5,233 nt of DNA from Thermoproteota archaeon (lineage in GTDB: Archaea > Thermoproteota > Methanomethylicia > Methanomethylicales > Methanomethylicaceae): NCBI GenBank assembly GCA_004347955.1, contig QNVH01000020.1, positions 7,225 through 12,457 of the forward strand, read 5' to 3'. The translations under genes and the position numbers were made by a program. Each line of letters begins with the position of its first letter. Position 1 is the stretch's first letter. The notes below the pieces were generated by a model. That model saw nothing but the letters and a program-made list of their open reading frames with translations, was not told where the DNA came from and did not search any database. Shown here piece after piece: positions 1 through 5,233 of this stretch.

Positions 1-1056
1 GTGCCACTGCAAAGGGTTCTGAGGATACACACATCATCTGGTACAACAAACAAACCGATAACCACTTTCTACACCAAGCGAGACCTCAGGATATGGTCCG
101 AGTTAATGGCAAGGGGGCTTGCATGTGCAGGTGCCAGGAAGGGCGACGTATTCCAGAATACAACATCACAGGGCCTATTCACAGGAGGGCTTGGACTGAT
201 ACAGGGTGCAGAGAGACTCGGCCTGACAGTAGTGCCCCTCGGTTCAGCAAATGCTGAAAAGCAGCTCGAGACCATGCGAGACTTTGGAGTCACGGTTTTC
301 CACGCCATACCTTCCTTTGCGCTTCGCCTGATGGAGTGCCTAGAGTCCCAAAATGGGCTGAGATCTTCCCTCAAGATAAGGATCGGCGTTCTTGGCGCTG
401 AGCCTTGGACCAAGGAGATGCGCAAGAAGATCGAGGAGGGTCTAGAGATAGACGCCTTCAACAATTACGGTTTAGCCGAGGTGGGCGGCCCTGGGGTAGC
501 AATTGAGTGCCAGTCAAAGTCCGGGCTACACGTGTGGGAGGATCACTTCCTAGCCGAAATAATAGACCCGAAGACCGGCGAACAGCTAGGTTTAGAAGAG
601 GAGGGGGAGCTCGTCATAACTCCGCTCTCGAGAGAGGCTATGCCGCTCCTGCGCTTTCGAACAGGCGACATCACACGGTTCATTGATGGCCCATGCGAAT
701 GCGGCAGGACTCACAGGAAGATAGACTGGATGAGGGGCAGAATTGATGACATGATTAAGGTGAGGGGGATTGGCATATACCCCTCAACAATAGAAAGGAT
801 AGTGGCATCCCACAAGGAGTCCAACGGAAACTTCCTGATCCTGCTCTCCGGAATTGACGACATTACTGTGAAAGTTGAAGTGAACAATGGATTTGCCAAA
901 GATCAGGCAGTGATGGAACGTCTCAGGCATGAAATCTTTGAAGAGATAAAGGGCGCCACCCTTCTGAGAACAAACGTTGAGGTCTTGCCGCCTGGTAGTA
1001 TCCCAAGGAGCGAGGGCAAGGCTAAGAGAGTCCTGGACACAAGGAGGTTGGTCTAA
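1..1056 (+). CDS. Phenylacetate-CoA ligase (PaaK)-family AMP-forming ligase, 5'-truncated by window edge
   Basis: Enzymes of this family activate an aromatic or related carboxylic acid with ATP to an acyl-adenylate and then to the CoA thioester, in the cytosol. The 351 visible residues carry the family motifs in order: the phosphate-binding loop RIHTSSGTTNKP (about 8-19), GAEPW (132-136), the adenine-site NNYGLAEVGGPG (154-165), RFRTGD (218-223), a CECGR cysteine pair (232-236), the hinge GRIDDMIKVRGIGIYPS (246-262) and a C-terminal EGKAKRV (338-344) with the likely catalytic lysine. Family members run about 430 residues with some 80-90 before the phosphate loop, so the GTG at position 1 is an internal Val codon and the true start lies upstream. 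The loop has Asn where SSGTTGKP is usual. The substrate is not readable; phenylacetate, another aryl acid, or the related coenzyme F390 synthetase activity are all possible. The next gene starts one base after the stop, which suggests an operon with the transporter. Confidence 0.9.
   Translation: MPLQRVLRIHTSSGTTNKPITTFYTKRDLRIWSELMARGLACAGARKGDVFQNTTSQGLFTGGLGLIQGAERLGLTVVPLGSANAEKQLETMRDFGVTVFHAIPSFALRLMECLESQNGLRSSLKIRIGVLGAEPWTKEMRKKIEEGLEIDAFNNYGLAEVGGPGVAIECQSKSGLHVWEDHFLAEIIDPKTGEQLGLEEEGELVITPLSREAMPLLRFRTGDITRFIDGPCECGRTHRKIDWMRGRIDDMIKVRGIGIYPSTIERIVASHKESNGNFLILLSGIDDITVKVEVNNGFAKDQAVMERLRHEIFEEIKGATLLRTNVEVLPPGSIPRSEGKAKRVLDTRRLV
1043..1047 (+). promoter_or_regulatory. Shine-Dalgarno site of the small membrane protein gene
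   Basis: GGAGG lies inside the last codons of the ligase gene, 10 bases before a GTG at 1058. It is the strongest ribosome-binding signal nearby and decides the start of the small gene in favour of GTG 1058 over ATG 1088, which has no comparable site. The placement implies coupled translation of the two genes. Confidence 0.7.
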
Positions 1057-1057
1057 G

Positions 1058-1360
1058 GTGCGACCCTCATCCACAACTATACGAAGAATGAAACATTTGC
1101 TGGCAGGCGGCCTAGGTATGATGGCTTTTATCTTCTTCAATTTAGCACCGCTACCTGTGACGGTGGAGGGGCTATCGATCTCTGGCTTTCTTGTATTCTT
1201 TGGAATGCCCTCCCTCGCGGCTCTCTCAATAACGCCCTCGTTGTCCTCGGAGAGGATCCTTGGCATGCAGCCTTTAACATTCTTCTGTCTCGCCATTCCC
1301 ATTGTTGTCCAAGTGGCAGTCCTACTGATTTGGGCCATAAAGTGGAGGGCGCCAGATTAG
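1058..1360 (+). CDS. Small hydrophobic membrane protein, putative partner of the SSS transporter
   Basis: I do not recognise a named family with certainty. The protein has 100 residues from GTG 1058, chosen for the GGAGG 10 bases upstream; starting at ATG 1088 would give 90 residues. A short basic N-terminus (RR at 9-10, K12) precedes a hydrophobic segment at about 14-32. A second, weaker one lies at 39-58 (GFLVFFGMPSLAALSI), and a strong C-terminal one at about 73-94 ends in the basic KWR. This fits two or three membrane helices. The gene sits between a CoA ligase and an SSS symporter, 1 and 12 bases from them. In bacteria, small two-helix proteins such as the DUF3311 family are often encoded directly before SSS permeases, so an accessory transporter subunit is the best guess. 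That rests on position and topology; I see no decisive DUF3311 motif. No catalytic motif or lipobox is apparent. Confidence 0.72.
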   Translation: MRPSSTTIRRMKHLLAGGLGMMAFIFFNLAPLPVTVEGLSISGFLVFFGMPSLAALSITPSLSSERILGMQPLTFFCLAIPIVVQVAVLLIWAIKWRAPD

Positions 1361-1367
1361 GAGGGGG
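1360..1367 (+). promoter_or_regulatory. Shine-Dalgarno site of the SSS symporter gene
   Basis: GGAGGGGG begins on the last base of the TAG stop of the small membrane protein gene and ends 5 bases before ATG 1373. The overlap of stop codon and ribosome-binding site points to a single transcript and coupled translation. Confidence 0.75.
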
Positions 1368-1372
1368 TTTTC

Positions 1373-2983
1373 ATGGCTAATATAGACTTGGTCGGTTTGG
1401 GTGTTTTCGCCGCTTACATAGTTGCCATTGCAGTTATTGGCTACTTTGGTGCTAGGAGGACAAAGACCACAGCCGATTTCGTGGCAGCCTCCGGGCAGCT
1501 GGGTTTCTGGACCTATGTGCTTCTGATGGTTGGCGCAGTCACAAGCGGCATGACCATAATAGGCGTAGCCGGTCTCGGCTTTCAGAGCGGTTGGGCGAAC
1601 CTTTGGGAGAGAGTGATAGGCCCGCCATTCGCCGTATCATTCTGCACAGTTCTAGTTGGCTACAAGATGTGGACGCTCAGGAACAAGTACAGGATCTGGA
1701 CCATGCAGGACTACTTTGCTACGCGCTACGAAGACCCAAGAACTTTGAGGGCTTTGGCGGGAATAGTCTCGGTGGTCACATGTTTTGCCTACCTGATAGG
1801 GCAGTACACCGCGGTAGGGGTCGTCACAGAGGTGGTACTTGGAATACCTTACTCGGTTGGCTCCTTGATAGCATTGGTGATAGTCGTGGGCTACGTGATG
1901 GGCGGCGGGATGTTTTCAACTGCTTGGACGACCTTCCTGCAATCGTTGATAATGATCGTGGGAGTATTCATCACGGCCCCACTGATAATAAACTGGATGG
2001 GAGGGTGGATTGCCTTCAATGAACTCGTATCGCAGGTCCCGGTGCTGCAACAGATCGTGAGGGGCCAGGCCCCGGGCTACCTATTCGGGACTTTCTTGGA
2101 CCAGCCGTTCGGTCCGGCAGGGATGCCGCTGGTTGGCTGGGCATACAACCTGACCCTCTTTGGAATAACTGTGCCGCTGGGTCTTCTGGTTGCACCCCAT
2201 ATAGTAAATAATGTCCTATGCTTTAAGGAGTCCAAATACACGAGGTGGGGCCCCCTAATAATGTACGTGCTAGGGGTACCATTGATCCTAGGAACCTCAC
2301 TGATAGGCTTAGCTGCTAGGGTAGCATGGGCCCAAGGGCAACTTAACATTGCGTCGCTGACGCTTGAGGGCGGTGTCACTGTTGCCTGGAATGACATGGC
2401 CTACCCGACTATAGCCAAAGCCGCGCTGCCATACGGGATCTTCATACTTCTGCTACCTTCTGTGCTGGCCGCTGTAATGTCGACCACAGACAGGTTACTC
2501 GTTACGGCCGCGAGCAATGTATCATACGATCTGGTGAAGAATGTGCTGAGACCTAATACTTCTGAAAAAGCGACAGTTTGGATAAACAGGCTAGTCGTAC
2601 TTATACTCGGGGTGTCCTCTTGGTACATCTCCTTGACCCCTCAGCCAATGCTTGCCTGGTTCATATGGGCAGCGTTGTCCCTGATGGTCAACTGCTTCTT
2701 CTGGCCAATCATAGGCGGACTCTACTGGAAGAGGATGAATAAGCATGCGGCGAGGTGGGGGATGCTGACCGGCTTCGTGGTGACGTTGATATCATTTGCT
2801 ATTTGGGGCAAGAACATCATAATCCCTGGCGTTGTGGCGCTTTATGCTGTGGTGCCAGGCTTTATAGCCAGTACTGCGGTTACGCTCGCATTGGCATTTC
2901 TGACAAAACCACACTCAGAGGCTCTCCTAAGGGAGACTCTGACGGGCCTATTCATTAAATCAGGCACCCCTGCAAAACATTAA
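1373..2983 (+). CDS. Sodium:solute symporter (SSS family) permease
   Basis: A complete 536-residue integral membrane protein, predicted to import a small organic solute driven by a sodium (or proton) gradient. The sequence is hydrophobic throughout and the length suits the about 13 helices of the SSS family (LeuT fold). Family landmarks are visible: GARRT..TADFVAAS after helix 1 (26-40), SGMTIIGVAGLGFQSGW in the unwound-helix region (58-74), GYVMGGGMFSTAWTTFLQ (173-190), the PH-containing VAPHIVNNVLCFKES loop (273-287), AAVMSTTDRLLVTAAS (366-381) and GGLYWKRMNKHAARWGMLTG (448-467). S370 and T371 align with the conserved Ser/Thr pair of the family's Na2 site (S340/T341 in PutP), so sodium coupling is likely. 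The start ATG 1373 follows a strong GGAGGGGG. The substrate cannot be read from sequence; the upstream CoA ligase suggests a monocarboxylate or aromatic acid. T-rich DNA follows the stop. Confidence 0.95.
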   Translation: MANIDLVGLGVFAAYIVAIAVIGYFGARRTKTTADFVAASGQLGFWTYVLLMVGAVTSGMTIIGVAGLGFQSGWANLWERVIGPPFAVSFCTVLVGYKMWTLRNKYRIWTMQDYFATRYEDPRTLRALAGIVSVVTCFAYLIGQYTAVGVVTEVVLGIPYSVGSLIALVIVVGYVMGGGMFSTAWTTFLQSLIMIVGVFITAPLIINWMGGWIAFNELVSQVPVLQQIVRGQAPGYLFGTFLDQPFGPAGMPLVGWAYNLTLFGITVPLGLLVAPHIVNNVLCFKESKYTRWGPLIMYVLGVPLILGTSLIGLAARVAWAQGQLNIASLTLEGGVTVAWNDMAYPTIAKAALPYGIFILLLPSVLAAVMSTTDRLLVTAASNVSYDLVKNVLRPNTSEKATVWINRLVVLILGVSSWYISLTPQPMLAWFIWAALSLMVNCFFWPIIGGLYWKRMNKHAARWGMLTGFVVTLISFAIWGKNIIIPGVVALYAVVPGFIASTAVTLALAFLTKPHSEALLRETLTGLFIKSGTPAKH

Positions 2984-3019
2984 CTTTTTTATTTTTCATA
3001 TTGTTATAACGTATTTTTT
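2984..3019 (+). terminator. T-run transcription terminator after the symporter gene
   Basis: Directly after the TAA the sense strand has three T-runs: six Ts (2985-2990), five Ts (2992-2996) and six Ts (3014-3019), in strongly AT-rich DNA and with no stable stem before them. Archaeal RNA polymerase stops at such oligo-T tracts without a hairpin, so this is the likely end of the ligase/small protein/symporter transcript. Confidence 0.6.
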
Positions 3020-3053
3020 ACCTTTGACTAAAAAATTCTTGACAGAAGTGGAT

Positions 3054-3085
3054 GCGGCGACCGCCTCCCCACCTGCGGGCGGGGA
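3054..3085. other. Two adjacent GC-rich hairpins in the intergenic region, possible IS200/IS605-type end remnant
   Basis: The first hairpin is GCGG-CGA-CCGC (3054-3064). One base later a second runs from 3066 to 3085: TCCCC pairs with GGGGA, one A/C mismatch follows, then CC pairs with GG around the loop TGCG. A perfect 10-base palindrome GGGAATTCCC (3082-3091) overlaps its right arm. Neither hairpin is followed by a T-run on the + strand, so this is not a normal terminator. The arrangement resembles the structured right end of IS200/IS605 TnpB elements, where the end overlaps the tnpB 3' coding region. Consistent with that, one frame stays open from before 3042 to a TAA at 3135-3137. No tnpB body is present. 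The pairings are seen directly; the transposon origin is a guess. Confidence 0.35.
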
Positions 3086-3096
3086 ATTCCCTCCGA

Positions 3097-3108
3097 GAGA
3101 GTTAAAAG
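3097..3108 (+). promoter_or_regulatory. Possible archaeal promoter (BRE/TATA-like) of the GPN-loop GTPase gene
   Basis: A purine-rich GAGAGAG runs into TTAAAA (3102-3107), resembling a BRE followed by a TATA box. It would place transcription start near 3130, giving a leader of about 45 bases before ATG 3174. A second weak candidate, ATTTAT at 3117-3122, would give a leader near 30 bases. Neither is a strong consensus match, but the preceding operon appears to terminate, so the GTPase gene needs its own promoter here. Confidence 0.35.
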
Positions 3109-3173
3109 CTGGGACCATTTATCTGATTTTGCAATAAATGTTCCACCTCTCTAGAGCATTATAGGGTGTTGTT

Positions 3174-3899
3174 ATGGTGACCCTACTCATAATTGGTCCT
3201 GCAGGCTCAGGTAAGAGTACGCTGACCAAGTCCTTTGGCGAGTGGCTGGAAGACGAGGGAATGAGGGTGGATTACGTAAACTTGGATCCAGGGGCAGAAA
3301 TTTTGCCCTTTAAACCTTCATTCGATGTCAGAGGCATCGTGAAGGTCGAGGATTTGATGCACAGGGAGGGTCTTGGACCAAACGGAGCACTCATAAGGGC
3401 TGCCGAGATCATGGAGAAGAGGTTTCAGGAAGTTTTAGAGCCGATCTCTGCACTCTCTCCAGATTACTTACTTGTCGACACACCAGGGCAGATGGAGATC
3501 TTCCTATTCAGAACTTTGGGACCAAGGCTGGCATCCTCTTTGAGGGGCAGGGTTGTCTCCGTGTTTCTCATCGATCCGGCCCTCATGAGGAAGCCAAACG
3601 ACTTCATGGTGTTGAAGATGTTGGGACTAGTCGTGGAGTTGAGGTTAGGAGTCCCGTCCATAGAAGTTGTGAACAAATGTGACCTCATGAACGACTCCTC
3701 CCAGAGGGTTTTGGAAGATTTTACAAAGATGGACCTGGAGGGACTCTCAGGGAGTTTGGCAGAGGAGCTTCGCGGGGTGATAGACAAATTAGAGAAGAAA
3801 AAGCGGACTTTGATGGTCTCCGCGACCAAGGGTACTGGGTTTTTAGACCTTTACAAGGCAATAGGCGAGGCGTTCTGCGCCTGTGGCGACATGACCTAG
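3174..3899 (+). CDS. GPN-loop GTPase (archaeal GPN/XAB1-like ATP/GTP-binding protein)
   Basis: A complete 241-residue soluble GTPase of the SIMIBI class, close in length to the characterised Pyrococcus homologue PAB0955 (about 250). All signature motifs are present: P-loop GPAGSGKST (8-16), the GPN insertion at 68-70 (within GLGPNGAL), which supplies catalytic contacts across the homodimer, G3 DTPGQME (102-108), G4 NKCD (167-170) and G5 SAT (216-218). Eukaryotic relatives (GPN1-3) help assemble and import RNA polymerase II; the archaeal role is not settled, though the gene is a typical single-copy core gene. ATG 3174 is preferred over the adjacent GTG 3177 because it gives the usual short lead to the P-loop; GGGTG at 3164-3168 is a modest Shine-Dalgarno match 5 bases upstream. 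The C-terminus is short and contains CAC (235-237). The stop shares CTAG with the stop of the opposite-strand synthetase gene. Confidence 0.95.
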   Translation: MVTLLIIGPAGSGKSTLTKSFGEWLEDEGMRVDYVNLDPGAEILPFKPSFDVRGIVKVEDLMHREGLGPNGALIRAAEIMEKRFQEVLEPISALSPDYLLVDTPGQMEIFLFRTLGPRLASSLRGRVVSVFLIDPALMRKPNDFMVLKMLGLVVELRLGVPSIEVVNKCDLMNDSSQRVLEDFTKMDLEGLSGSLAEELRGVIDKLEKKKRTLMVSATKGTGFLDLYKAIGEAFCACGDMT

Positions 3900-5233
3900 C
3901 TCCTTGGTATTTCCATCTTCCTCCCTACGAATGCTCTGAAGATGTCGGTCCCGCTTATGAGACCAATCAGTTGCCCGTTTCCATTTCTCACAGCGAGTCT
4001 CCAGACATTCCACCTCCTCATGAGGGCGGCGGCCTTAGAGATGTCCTCCTCCGCTTCAACCGTGAGCAGAGGTGTTGACATTATGTTGCTCAAAGAGATG
4101 TCCTTTCCTAAACTCCCCAGGGAGATTACCTTGTACAGTATGTCTCTCATGGTAACAATGCCTATGGGAACGTCGCCATCCGTTATAATCAGGCTCCCCA
4201 CGTTTGACTCTTTCATGTACTTTGCTGCCTCGTACGCGGAGACTCTCCTGTCTATTGTTTTAACATCAGGAATCATCAGATCCTTTACCTTCGCCTGTGA
4301 GAGCAGCCTGTTCAGGATCTTCCCACTTGGTGTTCTTGGAATGCTGCTGACAAACTCGTAAATTCTGGGAACCTTGAATGCTGCTAAGTTGTTGCGGCAG
4401 TACTCGTCCAGCTCCTTCTCTGTAGCGGTAGTGCCGTCCTTCAAGACTATGTAAGCCTTGACGCTCTCACCCCTTACTGGGTCGGGTATTCCCACGACAG
4501 CGACCTCCTTTACTTTGGGATGGGTGTGGAGCACCTCCTCGACTTCCCGCGGAAAGACCTTGAAACCTCCGGAGATGATCATCTCTTTCTTCCTGCCCAC
4601 TATGTGCAGGTACCCTTCCTCGTCGATCTTCCCCAGATCACCTGTGTGGAACCACCCGTTTCTGAAGGCTTCCTCGGTCTCTTGGGGTCTGTTCCAGTAA
4701 CCTTTCATTACGTTCGGACCCCTCACTACTATCTCGCCGACCTCGTTGACCGGCAGCGGGTTGTCCTCATCGTCAACGATCTTGACTTCGACTCCGGGAA
4801 TGGGCAAACCTACAGATCCGGGCTTTCTCTTCCCTTTGAGGGGGTTTGAGGCTATTACAACTGCAGTCTCGGTCATCCCGTACCTCTCCAGGAGCTCAAA
4901 GCCGTATCTTTCTTTGAACTTCTCCATGGCGTCGACTGGCATTGGCGCTGAGCCCACTGTCCAAAGCCTCATGCTCGACAGATCGTATTTGCAGTCATCC
5001 AACTCGAGCAGCTTTATGTACATGGTGGGGACCCCCATGAAAACGGTGCACTTGTACTTTTCTATCCCCTCCATCACTTTTTTGGCATCAAACCTCTCCA
5101 ACAGGACCATTGTGTAGCCGCAGTAAACCATCCCGTGAACCGCGATGCCGAGCCCGTGAACATGAAACATTGGCAGAGCCATCATCAGCTTGTCTCTATC
5201 CGTGAGCTCCCAAAGTTGTGAAAGGGTGGAGAT
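3896..5233 (-). CDS. AMP-forming acyl-CoA synthetase fused to a C-terminal CBS domain pair, 5'-truncated by window edge
   Basis: The reading frame runs open to the window edge, giving 445 visible residues (numbered from the edge). The Met codons at 5180-5185 are internal, since the residues before them (LWELTDRDKLMMALPMFHVHG) match the family core. The upstream phosphate loop and true start lie outside. Visible ANL-superfamily motifs are RYGMTET (117-123), GWFHTGDLG (193-201), GRKKEMIISGGFKVFPREVE (213-232) and PRTPSGKI (299-306), with the catalytic lysine at 305. Such enzymes make acyl-CoA from a carboxylic acid, ATP and CoA; the class resembles medium/long-chain or malonyl-type ligases, with substrate unknown. 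About ten residues after the catalytic lysine, two CBS repeats begin: KVKDLMIPDVKTI...GIVTMRDIL (about 315-366) and LSNIMSTPLLTV...GLISGTDIF (about 381-432). CBS pairs usually bind adenosine nucleotides, so allosteric control by AMP/ATP is inferred. The gene is convergent with the GTPase gene. Confidence 0.92.
   Translation of the reverse strand: MSTLSQLWELTDRDKLMMALPMFHVHGLGIAVHGMVYCGYTMVLLERFDAKKVMEGIEKYKCTVFMGVPTMYIKLLELDDCKYDLSSMRLWTVGSAPMPVDAMEKFKERYGFELLERYGMTETAVVIASNPLKGKRKPGSVGLPIPGVEVKIVDDEDNPLPVNEVGEIVVRGPNVMKGYWNRPQETEEAFRNGWFHTGDLGKIDEEGYLHIVGRKKEMIISGGFKVFPREVEEVLHTHPKVKEVAVVGIPDPVRGESVKAYIVLKDGTTATEKELDEYCRNNLAAFKVPRIYEFVSSIPRTPSGKILNRLLSQAKVKDLMIPDVKTIDRRVSAYEAAKYMKESNVGSLIITDGDVPIGIVTMRDILYKVISLGSLGKDISLSNIMSTPLLTVEAEEDISKAAALMRRWNVWRLAVRNGNGQLIGLISGTDIFRAFVGRKMEIPRS

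Noticed and set aside
1..3. GTG at position 1 as the start of the PaaK-type ligase
   Set aside because: The phosphate loop would begin only about ten residues in, whereas the family has some 80-90 residues before it; the gene is cut by the window edge.
977..1057. Longer start for the small membrane protein at ATG 977
   Set aside because: It would overlap the ligase gene by 80 bases and add an Arg-rich tail with no family support, while GTG 1058 has a strong GGAGG at the right distance.
784..1338. 184-codon open frame on the minus strand across the ligase 3' end and the small membrane protein gene
   Set aside because: It overlaps two better-supported genes on the plus strand, shows no recognisable motif and has no ribosome site or plausible context; it is a shadow frame.
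3066..3085. GC-rich hairpin as an intrinsic terminator
   Set aside because: No T-run follows it on the plus strand, and better T-runs already sit directly after the symporter stop; on the minus strand no gene ends nearby.
3942..5117. Several plus-strand open frames (3942-4361, 4458-4700, 4520-4849, 4746-5117)
   Set aside because: All lie antisense within the synthetase-CBS gene, have low-complexity Ser/Pro-rich translations and no family motifs; they are shadows of the minus-strand gene.
5183..5185. ATG at 5185 (minus strand) as start of the acyl-CoA synthetase
   Set aside because: The frame continues open to the window edge and the upstream residues match the family core; starting here would remove the phosphate-binding loop and most of the N-terminal domain.

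Overview
This 5.2 kb window most likely comes from an archaeon. The strongest evidence is a complete single-copy-type GPN-loop GTPase, a family found in archaea and eukaryotes. Supporting evidence is T-run terminators without bacterial-style hairpins, purine-rich Shine-Dalgarno sites spaced for an archaeal 16S tail, and heavy use of AGG/AGA (Arg) and ATA (Ile) codons. A Thermoproteota/TACK-type lineage is plausible, but the sequence alone does not fix the clade.

Layout. Positions 1-2983 (+) hold a tightly packed three-gene block. It starts with the 3' part of a PaaK-type adenylate-forming CoA ligase, cut by the window edge. One base after its stop comes a 100-residue hydrophobic protein, and 12 bases after that a complete 536-residue sodium:solute symporter (SSS). 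T-runs follow the symporter stop. Positions 2984-3173 are non-coding: an AT-rich half is followed by a GC-rich half with two adjacent hairpins that may be a transposon-end scar, then a TATA-like element. Positions 3174-3899 (+) encode the GPN-loop GTPase. Positions 3896-5233 (-) hold the 3' part of a second, unrelated AMP-forming acyl-CoA synthetase with a pair of CBS domains fused to its C-terminus; its 5' end is outside the window. The GTPase and synthetase genes converge and share the palindrome CTAG for their stop codons.

How the genes fit together. The ligase, small membrane protein and SSS transporter look like one transcription unit for taking up an organic (perhaps aromatic or short-chain) acid and activating it to a CoA thioester. 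The second ligase, on the other strand, activates another or related acid and appears to carry its own nucleotide-sensing module. The GPN GTPase is a housekeeping gene with no evident metabolic link. No classic defence system, CRISPR array or intact mobile element was found. The most unusual items are the ligase-CBS fusion, the unassigned small protein paired with the symporter, and the hairpin pair in the intergenic region.
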